From Ectorhizobium quercum (GTDB taxonomy: Bacteria > Pseudomonadota > Alphaproteobacteria > Rhizobiales > Rhizobiaceae), in the NCBI RefSeq assembly GCF_026552795.1, contig NZ_JANFPI010000002.1, positions 620,001-684,000 on the forward strand: DNA of 64,000 nt, in the 5' to 3' direction. The notes beneath the pieces are model-generated. The model had not been told where the DNA came from. It saw only the letters and a list, made by a program, of their open reading frames with translations, and did no database searches. The position numbers and the translations under genes are program-made. Each line of letters begins with the position of its first letter. Within the stretch, counting starts at the first letter, position 1. Of the stretch, positions 46,918 to 56,179 are shown piece after piece.

Positions 46918-47925
46918 ATGCTGAAAATTGCAGTGCTCGGCGTGGGCCGCATCGGCCGCATGCACGCGGAAAACATCGCGGCCCATCCCCGCGCGGAACT
47001 GGCCGGCGTCTTCGACGTCCTCGCGCCGGCGGCGGTGGAGGTCTCCGAAAAACTCGGCGCGATCCGCTTCGATTCGGTGGAGGCCGTGCTCGCCTCCCCT
47101 GACGTCGACGCCGTGCTGATCGCCACCTCGACGGCAACGCACGCCGACCTCATCGAGCAGGCGACGGCGGCGGGAAAACCGATCCTGTGCGAGAAGCCGA
47201 TCGACCTGTCGCTCGACCGCGTCAACGCCTGCGCACGGACTATAGCAGGAAGCGGCGTGCCGGTCATGCTCGGTTTCGTGCGCCGTTTCGACAGCGGGCA
47301 CAGCGCCGTCCGCCGCGCCATCGAGGACGGCAAGATCGGCGAACTGCATCAGGTCGTCATCACGTCGCGCGATCCGGGCATGGCGCCCGATGCCTATGTC
47401 GAGGTTTCGGGCGGCATCTTCCGCGACATGACGATCCACGATTTCGACATGGCCCGCTTCATCCTGGGAGAGGACGTGGCCGAAGTCACCGCCACCGGCT
47501 CGCGTCTGGTCGATCCGGCGCTGATGGAACGGTGCGACGACTACGATACGGTGAGCGTCATCCTCAAGACCGCCTCGGGCCGGCAGGCCATCATCAACAA
47601 CTCGCGGCGCGCCGTCTACGGCTACGACCAGCGGGTCGAGGCGTTCGGCAGCGCGGGCATGGCGATCTCCGAGAACCATCCGCTCAATCATCTCAGGCTC
47701 TACGGCGACAGCTACACCGACCAGGCCGCGCCGTTGCTGAATTTCTTCATCGAGCGCTACGCCGAAGCCTTCGCCGCCGAAATCGACTCTTTCGTCGATG
47801 CGGTCGAACAGGGCAAGGCGCCGGAAGTGGATTTCGAGGACGGCCGTCAGGCCCTCATCCTCGCCGAGGCGGCGATCCGCTCGATCGCCGAGGGAAGAAC
47901 CGTAAGAACCAGCGAGATCGGGTAA
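46918..47925 (+). CDS. iolG: Inositol 2-dehydrogenase (IolG/IdhA-type)
   Basis: A 335-residue Gfo/Idh/MocA dehydrogenase. Rossmann motif GVGRIGRMHAEN, EKP motif CEKPIDLS, and the catalytic Asp/His pair in RDMTIHDFDMARF, all as in characterised inositol dehydrogenases. It would oxidise myo-inositol or a stereoisomer to the 2-keto form used by IolE. It starts behind GGGAGGAG and is the first gene of the rightward operon. The stop is 4 bp before the aldehyde dehydrogenase start. Confidence 0.92.
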   Translation: MLKIAVLGVGRIGRMHAENIAAHPRAELAGVFDVLAPAAVEVSEKLGAIRFDSVEAVLASPDVDAVLIATSTATHADLIEQATAAGKPILCEKPIDLSLDRVNACARTIAGSGVPVMLGFVRRFDSGHSAVRRAIEDGKIGELHQVVITSRDPGMAPDAYVEVSGGIFRDMTIHDFDMARFILGEDVAEVTATGSRLVDPALMERCDDYDTVSVILKTASGRQAIINNSRRAVYGYDQRVEAFGSAGMAISENHPLNHLRLYGDSYTDQAAPLLNFFIERYAEAFAAEIDSFVDAVEQGKAPEVDFEDGRQALILAEAAIRSIAEGRTVRTSEIG

Positions 47926-47929
47926 GCCC

Positions 47930-49360
47930 ATGTACGCACAATTCGGACTGTTCATAAACGGTCGCTGGACAGCCGGCACCGTAACGGGGGAAGTCGTCTC
48001 TCCGGTCAGCGAGAAGGCGCTCGGCCTCGTGCCGCTCGCCACCGAAAAGGATACGCGCGCAGCACTCGACGCCGCCGCCGGCGCCCTGCCGGAACTGCGC
48101 CGGCTGGGCGGCTTCGCCCGTGCCGAGGCCCTGCACAAGGCAGCCGACGAGATGATCCGCCGCACCGACGAGGCGGCGCGGATGATCTCCATCGAAACCG
48201 GCAAGCCGCTCGTCCAGTCCGGCCGCGAATGGGGGCTCGCCTGCGACCAGTTCCGCTGGTTCGCCGAGGAAGCCCGGCGCATCTACGGCCGCATCGTCGA
48301 CAGCCGGGTGCCGGGCGGGCGCTTCGAGGTGACGCGCGAGCCGATCGGCATCGTCGGCGCCTTCACCGCCTGGAACTTCCCCGCCGCCCTGCCGGCGCGG
48401 AAACTGGCGCCGGCCCTGGCGGCCGGTTGCCCGGTCGTGCTCCGCCCCTCCTCGCAGACGCCGGGCGTCGCGATGGTGATGGTCGACTGCCTGCGCGCCG
48501 CCGGCTTGCCGGACGGTGCCGTCAACCTCGTCGTCGGCGCGACCGCCGACACCTATCAGCCGATCATGGCCGATACCCGCGTGCGCAAGGTCTCGCTGAC
48601 CGGCTCGACGCGCGTCGGCCAGCAGATGATCCGCGATGCCGCGGCTACGGTGAAGAAAGTGTCGATGGAACTCGGCGGCAACGCCCCGCTGATCGTCTAC
48701 GACGACGCCGACCTCGAAAATGCCCTCGACTTGACAGTGCCGACCAAATTCGCCAATTGCGGCCAGGTCTGCGTCACGCCGGACCGGATTTTCGTCCATG
48801 ACAGCCTGCACGACGCCTTCGTCGACGGGTTCGTCGCGCGTGCCGAAAAGATCAGGCTGGGCGACGGCCTCGATTCCGAAACCGGCATGGGGCCGCTGAT
48901 CAATGCCGGCCGGCTCAAGGAAATCGAAGCCATCGTCGAGGATGCGGTCCGCGCCGGCGCGAAGATCGCCCACGGTGGCAAGCGTCCCGCCCATCTCAAC
49001 AGCGGCTTCTTCTTCGAGCCGACGGTGCTGACCGACGTCACCGACGACATGAAGGTCTTCGCCGAGGAGAATTTCGGGCCCATTGCGGCGATTACCCGCT
49101 TTTCGACCGAGGAGGAGGCGCTCGAACGCGCCAATGCCTCGGACATGGGCCTGTCCGCCTATGCCTTCACCCGCTCGCCGGACCGGGCGCGGCGCACCGT
49201 CGCTGCGCTGAAATCCGGCATGGTCGGCATCAACAGCTTCGCGCTCGCCGCATCCGAGGCGCCGTTCGGCGGCACCAACCATTCCGGCATGGGGCGCGAA
49301 GGCGGCATCGAAGGGATCGAGGACTATCTCGATACCAAGCTCGCGCAAATCGTGTTCTGA
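47930..49360 (+). CDS. NAD(P)-dependent aldehyde dehydrogenase (succinate-semialdehyde dehydrogenase-like)
   Basis: A 476-residue aldehyde dehydrogenase. The active-site Glu is in SMELGGNAP and the nucleophile Cys in NCGQVCV. The conserved WNFP element precedes the cofactor loop, which reads LRPSSQTP, with Arg in place of the usual Lys that contacts the adenine ribose. It is GabD-like, not of the CoA-acylating MmsA/IolA type expected in a standard inositol pathway. Possible substrates are 5-deoxyglucuronate or malonate semialdehyde, both inferred. It is the second gene of the iolG operon. Confidence 0.92.
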   Translation: MYAQFGLFINGRWTAGTVTGEVVSPVSEKALGLVPLATEKDTRAALDAAAGALPELRRLGGFARAEALHKAADEMIRRTDEAARMISIETGKPLVQSGREWGLACDQFRWFAEEARRIYGRIVDSRVPGGRFEVTREPIGIVGAFTAWNFPAALPARKLAPALAAGCPVVLRPSSQTPGVAMVMVDCLRAAGLPDGAVNLVVGATADTYQPIMADTRVRKVSLTGSTRVGQQMIRDAAATVKKVSMELGGNAPLIVYDDADLENALDLTVPTKFANCGQVCVTPDRIFVHDSLHDAFVDGFVARAEKIRLGDGLDSETGMGPLINAGRLKEIEAIVEDAVRAGAKIAHGGKRPAHLNSGFFFEPTVLTDVTDDMKVFAEENFGPIAAITRFSTEEEALERANASDMGLSAYAFTRSPDRARRTVAALKSGMVGINSFALAASEAPFGGTNHSGMGREGGIEGIEDYLDTKLAQIVF

Positions 49361-49370
49361 GGAGGGCCCG

Positions 49371-50177
49371 ATGTTCACCAACAAGCTCAGGCAGCAATGG
49401 TCCGAGGGCAAGCCCGCCATCAACGGCTGGCTGTCGATCGGCAATGCCTTCACCGCCGAGATCATGGCCGCGCAGGGCTACGATTCCGTGACCATCGACA
49501 TCCAGCACGGGGCGCTCGACTACGGCTCGGTCCTGCCGATGTTCCAGGCCATGCGGGCCTCGGGCGTCACCCCTATGGCGCGCGTGCCCTGGCGTGAGCC
49601 GGGCGCCATCATGAAGGCGCTCGATGCCGGCGCGCAGGGGATCATCTGCCCGATGGTCAACTCGGCGGACGAAGCCGCCGAATTCATCAGCTACATGCGC
49701 TATCCGCCGCACGGCCAGCGCAGCTTCGGCCCCACCCGCGCGGCCTTCGCCTATGGCGGCTACGGCGTTACCGCGGACGACGAGGTTCTGGCTCTGGCGA
49801 TGATCGAGACCCGACAGGGCGTCGAGAACCTGAAGGCCATCGCCGCCACGCCCGGCCTCGACGGCATCTATGTCGGTCCCGCCGACCTCACCCTCGGCAC
49901 GCAGGAGGGCAGGCTGCCGCCGGGCTTCGACCGCGAGGAGCCGGAGATGATCGAACTGATCCGGCACATTCTCGCCGCCTGCAAGGAAAACGGCATTCGT
50001 GCCTGCCTGCATTGCGGCACCGCCGAATATGCCGCCCGCGCGGTGGAGTGGGGCTTCGACCTGACCACCGTTTCCGGGGATTCACGGCTGCTTTCCGCCG
50101 CCGCCGCCGCCTCGGTGAAGACGTGGCGCGACCTGACCAAGGCGGCCGCCGTCGAAGCGACGAAAGGAGCGTATTGA
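49371..50177 (+). CDS. HpcH/HpaI class II aldolase
   Basis: A 268-residue metal-dependent aldolase that reversibly cleaves 4-hydroxy-2-oxo acids to pyruvate (or hydroxypyruvate) and an aldehyde. Catalytic elements: DIQHGALDYG (His), ARVPW (Arg), MIETRQGVENL (Glu metal ligand) and YVGPADLTLG (Asp metal ligand). The usual DxEH is DIQH. It follows GAGGAGGG 10 bp after the dehydrogenase stop. A class II aldolase here replaces the IolJ/IolC step of the usual route, which is the main oddity of this cluster. Confidence 0.92.
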   Translation: MFTNKLRQQWSEGKPAINGWLSIGNAFTAEIMAAQGYDSVTIDIQHGALDYGSVLPMFQAMRASGVTPMARVPWREPGAIMKALDAGAQGIICPMVNSADEAAEFISYMRYPPHGQRSFGPTRAAFAYGGYGVTADDEVLALAMIETRQGVENLKAIAATPGLDGIYVGPADLTLGTQEGRLPPGFDREEPEMIELIRHILAACKENGIRACLHCGTAEYAARAVEWGFDLTTVSGDSRLLSAAAAASVKTWRDLTKAAAVEATKGAY

Positions 50178-51145
50178 TGCCGCATCTTCTGGTCGCCGGT
50201 AAACTCCATCCCTCGGGCGTCGCCCTGCTCGGGGAGCTCGAAACCCGGGGCTTCGGCGTGGACTATGTAGAGGACGTCTCGGAGCCCTCTTACGCACCGC
50301 TGATCCACAAGGCCGATGCGCTGGTCATCCGCACGCAGCCGCTTTCGGCGGCGACGATCGCCCGGGCCGAAAAGCTCAAGGTCGTCTCGCGCCACGGCGT
50401 CGGCTACGATTCCGTCGATCTTGCGGCGCTGAACGCGCGCGCGATAGCGCTCACCATCGTCGGCGATGTGAACTCCGTTTCGGTAGCCGAGCATGCGATG
50501 ATGCAACTGCTCGCCGGGGCGAAGCGCGCGCTTCTCGCCGACCGCGCCGTCCGGGAGCCGGAACACTGGGGCTGGCGCAACCGGCTGGAACAGCAGGAAA
50601 TCTCGGGCAAGAACCTGCTGATCCTCGGCTATGGGCGAATCGGCCGGCATCTGGCGCGCATGGCCGGCGGCTTCGGCATGCAGATTCGCGCCTACGATCC
50701 CTTCCTTGAACGCGCCGGCTGGCCGGAAGGCCCGGTGCGGCCCGTTACGCTCGAAGAAGGGCTTGGCTGGGCGGACTGCATTTCGGTGCATATTCCCAGG
50801 GGCGACAGGCCCGCCATCGGCCAGGCGGAGATCGCGCTCATGAAAGGCGGGGTCATCCTTGCCAACACCGCGCGCGGCGGCGTCGTCTGCGAGCAGGCGC
50901 TGGCGGATGCGCTTGCCTCCGGGCATGTGGGCGCCGCCGGCGTCGATGTGTTCGACGAGGAGCCGCCGGTCGACGGCTCGCCGCTGTTTGCGCATCCGAA
51001 CGTGATCCTGTCGCCGCACATCGCCGGGCTCACCGCCGAATGCAGCGAACGCATGGCCATCCTCTCCATCGAAAACGCTGTCAATTACCTTGCGGGCACC
51101 ATCGACCCGCGCCTCGTCGTCAATCCGGATTTCGCACATGCCTGA
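50177..51145 (+). CDS. D-2-hydroxyacid dehydrogenase
   Basis: A 322-residue NAD-dependent dehydrogenase of the 2-hydroxyacid family (phosphoglycerate dehydrogenase/GhrB-like). The nucleotide motif is LGYGRIGRHLARMAGGFGM, the catalytic Arg is in NTARGGVV, Glu in VDVFDEEPP, and His in LSPHIAGL. It has no ACT or regulatory domain. Its ATG overlaps the aldolase stop by one base (TGATG), and AAAGGAG lies 8 nt before. It could oxidise the alpha-hydroxyl of a deoxy-aldarate or reduce hydroxypyruvate released by the aldolase. Confidence 0.9.
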   Translation: MPHLLVAGKLHPSGVALLGELETRGFGVDYVEDVSEPSYAPLIHKADALVIRTQPLSAATIARAEKLKVVSRHGVGYDSVDLAALNARAIALTIVGDVNSVSVAEHAMMQLLAGAKRALLADRAVREPEHWGWRNRLEQQEISGKNLLILGYGRIGRHLARMAGGFGMQIRAYDPFLERAGWPEGPVRPVTLEEGLGWADCISVHIPRGDRPAIGQAEIALMKGGVILANTARGGVVCEQALADALASGHVGAAGVDVFDEEPPVDGSPLFAHPNVILSPHIAGLTAECSERMAILSIENAVNYLAGTIDPRLVVNPDFAHA

Positions 51146-52259
51146 AAAACCCGTCCTCCGCATCGGCCTGATCGGCACCGGCTTCATGGGCAAGACCCAT
51201 GTCTTCGGCTTCGCTTCGGCCGAGAAGGTCTTCGACCTGCCCTATCGCCTGGAGCTGCACACCGTTGCCGACGTGACCGGGGAGGCCGCCGCCCGCGCCG
51301 CCGCCGATTTCGGCTTCGCCCACTCGACGGCGAACTGGCGGGAACTGGTCTCGAACCCGGAAATCGACCTCGTCGACATCACCGCTCCCAATGCGCTCCA
51401 TAAGGAAATGGCGCTGGCCGCCATCGCCGCCGGCAAGCACGTCTATTGCGAAAAGCCGCTGGCACCGCTCGCCGCCGATGCGCGGGAGATGGCGGAAGCG
51501 GCGGCGGCCCGGGGCGTGAAGACGCAGGTCGGCTTCAACTACCTCTGCAACCCGATGCTGCGGCTGGCGCGCGACATGATCGCCGCCGGCGAACTCGGCG
51601 AGATTCGCGGCTATCGCGGCCTTCACGCCGAGGATTACATGGCCGATGCCTCCGGCCCCTACACGTTCCGCCACGATCCGGCCGGCGGCGGCGCGCTGGC
51701 CGACATCGGCAGCCATGCGCTGGCCACGGCCGAATTCCTGCTCGGCCCGATCGCCGAGGTCATGGGCGATTGTGTCACCCTGATTCCCGAGCGTCCGGAC
51801 GGCAAGGGCGGCACCCGCAGGATAGAGGTCGACGACGTCGGCCGCGCCTTCGTGCGGTTCGCGAACGGCGCGCAGGGCTCCATCGAGGGCAACTGGATCG
51901 CCACGGGCCGGAAGATGCAGCACGATTTCGAGGTCTACGGCACCAAAGGCGCGCTGGCCTTCACCCAGGAACGCTTCAACGAGCTGCATTTCTATTCGAG
52001 CGCCGACCCTGCCGGACGCCGTGGCTTCCGGCGGATCGAGGCCGCGCCGGACCACCAGCCTTATGGCCGCTTCTGCGTCGCGCCGGGGCACCAGCTCGGC
52101 TTCAACGATCTGAAGGCGATCGAGGTGGAAGGCTATATGCGCGCCATCGCAGGCGAAACGCCGGAGCCGTTCGGCTTCGCCGCCGGGCTGCGCATCCAGC
52201 AGCTGGTCGAGACCATCCAGAGGTCCTCCGCCGCGCGGCAATGGATGAGCGTCGCCTGA
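51138..52259 (+). CDS. Gfo/Idh/MocA family oxidoreductase
   Basis: A 373-residue dehydrogenase. Rossmann motif GLIGTGFMGKTH, EKP motif CEKPLAPL, and the catalytic His in DIGSHALATAEFL. It overlaps the previous gene by 8 bp and is the fifth and last structural gene of the rightward operon. It is distinct from the island's other three family members, so it may act on another stereoisomer or a keto derivative. A strong hairpin terminator follows at 52330. Confidence 0.92.
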   Translation: MPEKPVLRIGLIGTGFMGKTHVFGFASAEKVFDLPYRLELHTVADVTGEAAARAAADFGFAHSTANWRELVSNPEIDLVDITAPNALHKEMALAAIAAGKHVYCEKPLAPLAADAREMAEAAAARGVKTQVGFNYLCNPMLRLARDMIAAGELGEIRGYRGLHAEDYMADASGPYTFRHDPAGGGALADIGSHALATAEFLLGPIAEVMGDCVTLIPERPDGKGGTRRIEVDDVGRAFVRFANGAQGSIEGNWIATGRKMQHDFEVYGTKGALAFTQERFNELHFYSSADPAGRRGFRRIEAAPDHQPYGRFCVAPGHQLGFNDLKAIEVEGYMRAIAGETPEPFGFAAGLRIQQLVETIQRSSAARQWMSVA

Positions 52260-52329
52260 GACCACCGAAATCGGCCGCCCACATCCCTCCCGTGGCGGCC
52301 GCCGCCGGGGGCTTCGGCCCCCACAGGCC

Positions 52330-52357
52330 GGGCGCCCGGCTCTCCCTCCGGGCGCCC
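52330..52357 (+). terminator. Hairpin terminator after the iolG operon
   Basis: GGGCGCCCGG (52330-52339) and its exact inverse CCGGGCGCCC (52348-52357) form a 10 bp stem with an 8 nt loop, followed by ATCCCTTTCG. A smaller hairpin (GGCCGCC 52273-52279 with GGCGGCC 52294-52300) precedes it. No long T run is present. Confidence 0.6.
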
Positions 52358-52475
52358 ATCCCTTTCGAATAGCTGCGCGATGCCGGCCATAGGCGCAATC
52401 GGCAGGAGAACCGTCGGGACGAAGCCTTGAAGGCCCCTCTTCCTGCCCCCGCATCGCAGATCATTTCGCTTGGCA

Positions 52476-52496
52476 TTTCGCAACAATTATTGCAAG
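52476..52496. promoter_or_regulatory. GCAA-N6-TTGC operator before rpiR
   Basis: TTTCGCAACAATTATTGCAAG contains GCAACAATTATTGC at 52480-52493. It ends 8 bp before the rpiR start codon, where bound protein would block transcription or initiation, which suggests autoregulation. Confidence 0.7.
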
Positions 52497-52504
52497 TTCC
52501 AGTC

Positions 52505-53389
52505 ATGAAGCAGCAAGCGCACGCAGAAGACCCGCCCAAGGATTATGAGGATCTGATCCGCCTGATTCATGAGCGCCATGATCAGATGAGCAAGACCTAT
52601 CAGCGCATCTCGGTCTACCTGACGCAGAATCCGAACGATGTCGCCGTCCAGTCGGTCAACACCATCGCCGAGCATTGCGGCATTCACGCATCGAGCTTCG
52701 TGCGTTTTGCCCAGGCGCTGGGCTACAAGGGTTTCAAGGAATTGCAGGCCCTCTTCCAGAAGCGCCTGGCGACCGCCGCCCCCGGTTTCGAGGCCAGGGT
52801 GCGCGCCCTCGGCAACGAGTTGCAAAACCGCGAGGACAGGTCCGAATACGGCTTCCTGCACGATCTTGTCGTCCGCGACATCGCCTCCTTGCAGGATATG
52901 CTCGAACGGATCGGCGCCGAAGACCTGTCGACGGCGACCGATCTCATCGAGGCGGCGGACACGGTGTACCTGATCGGCCAGCTCCGCTCGGCGCCGGTCG
53001 TCGATCTGCTGCGCTACATTCTGACCATGCTCGGCAAGCGCTGCGTGCTGCTCGACCCCGGGGGCGGACTGGCGACCCACATGGCGCGCACCATGCGGCC
53101 GGGCGATGTGCTGATTGCCGTCTCCTTCCGGTTCTACGCCACGGAAGTGGTCAACATCGTCGAGGAGGCGGAAAAGACCGGCGTTCCCATCGTGGCGATT
53201 TCCGACAGCACGCTTTCGCCGCTGGCCAAATCGGCCAGGGTTCTGTTCGCCGTGCCTGAGCATGACTATACTTTTTCGCGCTCGCTCGCCGCGCCGATGT
53301 GTCTCGCCCAGGCCCTCACCGTCGCGGTCGCGGCCCGGGTACAGCAGAACATGACCGCACCGCGCATCCCCACCGTGACGGGCGCCTGA
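52505..53389 (+). CDS. MurR/RpiR family regulator of the cyclitol island
   Basis: A 294-residue regulator. The RpiR HTH covers about residues 15-90 (ERHDQMSKTYQRISVYLTQN, then NTIAEHCGIHASSFVRFAQA). A SIS domain follows at about 135-260 (YLIGQLRSAPVVDLLRY). The family includes IolR of Sinorhizobium. The frame is open 26 codons upstream to 52427, but ATG 52505 is preferred because the 21 bp operator-like site lies just before it. A clear ribosome binding site is not visible. It sits at the junction of the catabolic operons and the ABC transporter, and similar motifs occur before each. Confidence 0.9.
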   Translation: MKQQAHAEDPPKDYEDLIRLIHERHDQMSKTYQRISVYLTQNPNDVAVQSVNTIAEHCGIHASSFVRFAQALGYKGFKELQALFQKRLATAAPGFEARVRALGNELQNREDRSEYGFLHDLVVRDIASLQDMLERIGAEDLSTATDLIEAADTVYLIGQLRSAPVVDLLRYILTMLGKRCVLLDPGGGLATHMARTMRPGDVLIAVSFRFYATEVVNIVEEAEKTGVPIVAISDSTLSPLAKSARVLFAVPEHDYTFSRSLAAPMCLAQALTVAVAARVQQNMTAPRIPTVTGA

Positions 53390-53434
53390 CGCAGGCGCGT
53401 CAAACATTTCCGGACAATCGACCCCCACGAAAAT

Positions 53435-53457
53435 GCCCGCAGCGCGAAGCTGCGGGC
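53435..53457 (-). terminator. Hairpin terminator between rpiR and the ABC permease gene
   Basis: GCCCGCAGC (53435-53443) and the exact inverse GCTGCGGGC (53449-53457) form a 9 bp stem with a GCGAA loop. On the minus strand it is followed by ATTTTCG, so it mainly serves the leftward ABC operon, and it may stop rpiR transcripts as well. Confidence 0.75.
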
Positions 53458-53460
53458 CGG

Positions 53461-53484
53461 TAGAGCAGTTTCAGGAAAAGTGCG
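53461..53484. repeat. Short dispersed-repeat fragment (TAGAGCAGTTTCAGGAAAAG)
   Basis: The sequence begins TAGAGCA like the repeats at 2273 and 2306, and continues with a GTTTCAGGAAAAGTG pattern I recall as frequent between rhizobial genes. It lies directly beside the terminator hairpin. Recognition is from memory only. Confidence 0.4.
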
Positions 53485-53508
53485 CGACGGTCCCTTCCGT
53501 CCGGCGCG

Positions 53509-54522
53509 TCAGGCCTTCTTGCTGCGCGCCTTCTGCCGATAGACGTCGGCGACGACGGCGGCGACGATGATCACGCCCTTGACGATGTCCTGATAGTAGG
53601 CGTCGACGCGCAGGAACGTGAAGCCGGACATCATCAGGCCGAGGATCATCGTTCCGATCACCGTGCCGAAGATCCGGCCGCGCCCGCCGGCGAGCGAGGT
53701 TCCGCCGATGACGGCCGCCGCGATCGCATCCAGCTCGTACATCATGCCCATGCCGGCCTGCGCCGTCTCGGCGCGGGCGGCGGTGACGATCCCCGCCAGT
53801 CCCGACAGCAGGCCGGCAATCGCATAGACCTTGGTGAGATGGCTCGGGACATTGATGCCCGACACGCGCGCCGCCTGCGCATTGGCGCCGATGGCGTAGG
53901 TGAACTTGCCGTAGCGCGTATAGCGCAGGGCGATATGGAAGACGATCGCGACGATCAGGAAGATCGCGACCGGCCACGCGCCGGAACCGATTGCCGAGAA
54001 GCTCTCGGTCGGAAACGAAATCGGCTGCCCCTTCGTGTACCACTTGGCGATGCCGCGCGCCGTGACCATCATCCCGAGTGTGGCGATGAAGGGCGGAATG
54101 CCCGTCCTGGCGATCAGCGTGCCGTTGATGATGCCGGCGAGAAGACCGATCCCCAGGCCGATGGCGAGCGGCACGATGACCGGCAGGCCGGTCAGGCTCG
54201 GGTAGACGGCGCGGGCATAGTCGGCGCTCTGCGCGAAGCTCATCGCGATCATCGCCGTCATCGCGACCACCGAGCCGGAACTCAGATCGATGCCGCCGGT
54301 GATGATGACCTGCGTCACCCCGACCGCGATGATTCCGACCACCGAGACCTGAAGGATAATGATCGTCAGGCGCTGCGAATTCATGAGGAAGCTCTGCCCC
54401 TGGAAAATCCAGCCGAGCAACTCGAAGGCCAGCGCCACGCCGACCAGCACCGTCAGGATGCTCACCTCCTGCGGCAATTTGCGTCCAGTCCGCACCACCG
54501 GTTCGACCTGCACATTGTCCAT
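53509..54522 (-). CDS. Sugar ABC transporter permease (RbsC-type)
   Basis: A 337-residue membrane permease of the carbohydrate uptake transporter-2 family, with about 8-10 helices. Typical elements are GGIDLSSGSVVAMTAM (about residues 75-90), the conserved IATLGMM and AAVIGGTSLAGGRG. It would form the homodimeric or paired pore for an inositol-like sugar. The start follows GGAGG. It lies 36 bp after the ATPase stop and is last in the operon binding protein-ATPase-permease. Confidence 0.92.
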   Translation of the reverse strand: MDNVQVEPVVRTGRKLPQEVSILTVLVGVALAFELLGWIFQGQSFLMNSQRLTIIILQVSVVGIIAVGVTQVIITGGIDLSSGSVVAMTAMIAMSFAQSADYARAVYPSLTGLPVIVPLAIGLGIGLLAGIINGTLIARTGIPPFIATLGMMVTARGIAKWYTKGQPISFPTESFSAIGSGAWPVAIFLIVAIVFHIALRYTRYGKFTYAIGANAQAARVSGINVPSHLTKVYAIAGLLSGLAGIVTAARAETAQAGMGMMYELDAIAAAVIGGTSLAGGRGRIFGTVIGTMILGLMMSGFTFLRVDAYYQDIVKGVIIVAAVVADVYRQKARSKKA

Positions 54523-54558
54523 CCTGTTTTCCTCCCCGGCGTGAACGCCGTTTCGGCC

Positions 54559-56094
54559 TCAACGGGCCGCCAGTTCCATGATTTTCACCTGATCCGCCTC
54601 GGCGCGGTCGAGAATGCCGGTCATATGCCCTTCGTGCATGACCATGATCCGGTCGGACATGCCGAGAACCTCAGGCAGTTCCGACGAGATCATGATGACG
54701 GCAACGCCGTCCTGCGCCAGCCGCGAGATCAGGCGGTGGATTTCGGCCTTGGCACCCACGTCGATACCGCGCGTCGGCTCGTCGAGGATCAGGATTTTCG
54801 GTTTGGTCAGCAGCCAGCGGGCGATCAGCACCTTCTGCTGGTTGCCGCCCGACAGGTTCTCGATACGCTCGTCGAGATTGGGCGTCTTGATCCGCAGGCG
54901 CTTCCGCATGTCGTCGCACAGCGCCGTCAGCCCCGCCTCGTCGACATAGCCTAAGCGCACATGGCCTTCGTGCAGGGCGGCGATCTGCATGTTTTCCAGA
55001 ATGGACAACGGCAGGAAGCAGCCCGTTTCCTTGCGGTCCTCGGTCAGGAGCGCCATGCCCTCGCGCATCGCATCGGCCGACGAGCGGATCGTGACCTCGC
55101 GGCCGTTCACCCGGATCGTCCCTTCCTTCGCCGGAACGACGCCAAAAAGCGCCTCCGCCACGTTGGAGCGTCCCGACCCCACCAGACCGGCCACGCCGAG
55201 GATTTCGCCCCGGTGCAGGGTGAAGCTTATGCCGTGAAAAACACCGGGCAGACCGAGGTTTTCGACCTCGAGTATGGCATCGCCGATCTCGGCTTCTTCC
55301 TTGGGAAACATTTCGGTGATCTCGCGGCCGACCATCATGTGGATGATGTCGTCGCGGGTCACATCGGTGCTGGCATGCGTGCCGACATAGGTGCCGTCGC
55401 GGAAAACCGAAAACTCGTCGGCGATCTCGAACAGCTCGTTCATCTTGTGGGTGATGTAGACGATGCCGATGCCGCGGGCGCGAAGGTCGCGGATGATGCC
55501 GAAAAGATGCTCGACCTCCGTCTCGGTCAGCGCCGAGGTCGGCTCGTCCATGATCAGCACGTCCGACTGGTAGGAAACGGCCTTGGCGATCTCGACCATC
55601 TGCTGCTGGGCCACGGTCAGCGAACCGATCTCGGCCAGCGGGTCGATCCCGATCTTCAATTGCTCGAAAAGCTCTCTCGTATCGGCGGCCATGCGCGCAT
55701 GATCGATCAGCCCGAAGGCGTTTCTCGGCTCCCGGCGGATCCAGATGTTCTCCGCCACCGTCATGGAGGTCATCAGGGCGAGTTCCTGATGGATCATGGC
55801 AATGCCGCATTCCAGCGCGTCGCGAGGCCCCTTCAGGTGGATTTCCTCCCCGCGCAGGCGCATCGCTCCCCTGTCGGGCGTGTATATCCCGGCAATGATC
55901 TTCATGAGGGTCGACTTGCCGGCCCCGTTTTCACCCATCAGGGCGTGGACCGTGCCGGGACGCAGCCTGAACTGCACGTTGTCGAGCGCCACGACGCCGG
56001 GAAATTCCTTGCGCACCCCTTCGATCTCGAGAAGGTACGGCCGGTTTTTTTCCTTGTAGCGCTCGATGGCCTGCAATGTCGTCGCGGAAACCAT
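54559..56094 (-). CDS. Sugar ABC transporter ATP-binding protein (RbsA-type, two ATPase domains)
   Basis: A 511-residue tandem ATPase. Domain 1 has Walker [10 protein letters not shown], Walker [13 protein letters not shown] and signature region [15 protein letters not shown]. Domain 2 has the degenerate GLVGSGRSN loop in place of Walker A, the signature LSGGNQQK and [14 protein letters not shown]. This asymmetry is normal for RbsA/MglA/IatA proteins. Start ATG 56094 gives the usual N-terminus; 38 upstream codons are rejected as they read back through the stem-loop. It energises the adjacent permease. Confidence 0.93.
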   Translation of the reverse strand: MVSATTLQAIERYKEKNRPYLLEIEGVRKEFPGVVALDNVQFRLRPGTVHALMGENGAGKSTLMKIIAGIYTPDRGAMRLRGEEIHLKGPRDALECGIAMIHQELALMTSMTVAENIWIRREPRNAFGLIDHARMAADTRELFEQLKIGIDPLAEIGSLTVAQQQMVEIAKAVSYQSDVLIMDEPTSALTETEVEHLFGIIRDLRARGIGIVYITHKMNELFEIADEFSVFRDGTYVGTHASTDVTRDDIIHMMVGREITEMFPKEEAEIGDAILEVENLGLPGVFHGISFTLHRGEILGVAGLVGSGRSNVAEALFGVVPAKEGTIRVNGREVTIRSSADAMREGMALLTEDRKETGCFLPLSILENMQIAALHEGHVRLGYVDEAGLTALCDDMRKRLRIKTPNLDERIENLSGGNQQKVLIARWLLTKPKILILDEPTRGIDVGAKAEIHRLISRLAQDGVAVIMISSELPEVLGMSDRIMVMHEGHMTGILDRAEADQVKIMELAAR

Positions 56095-56145
56095 GTCTAT
56101 TCCCGTTTTATCGAGGGGTCCGGGCATGCCCGGCCTGATGCGGAA

Positions 56146-56170
56146 GGCGCCCGGGCTTGTCCCGGACGCC
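56146..56170 (-). promoter_or_regulatory. Stem-loop between binding-protein and ATPase genes
   Basis: GGCGCCCGGG (56146-56155) and CCCGGACGCC (56161-56170) pair at 9 of 10 positions around a 5 nt loop. There is no T run after it on the minus strand. In ABC operons such a structure usually protects the binding-protein message and dampens the downstream genes. Confidence 0.65.
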
Positions 56171-56179
56171 CGTTTCGGA

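Noticed and set aside
52427..52504. Upstream start for the cyclitol-island RpiR gene
   Set aside because: It would put the 21 bp operator-like palindrome inside the coding region and adds residues not seen in RpiR proteins. It remains possible, as neither start has a strong ribosome binding site.
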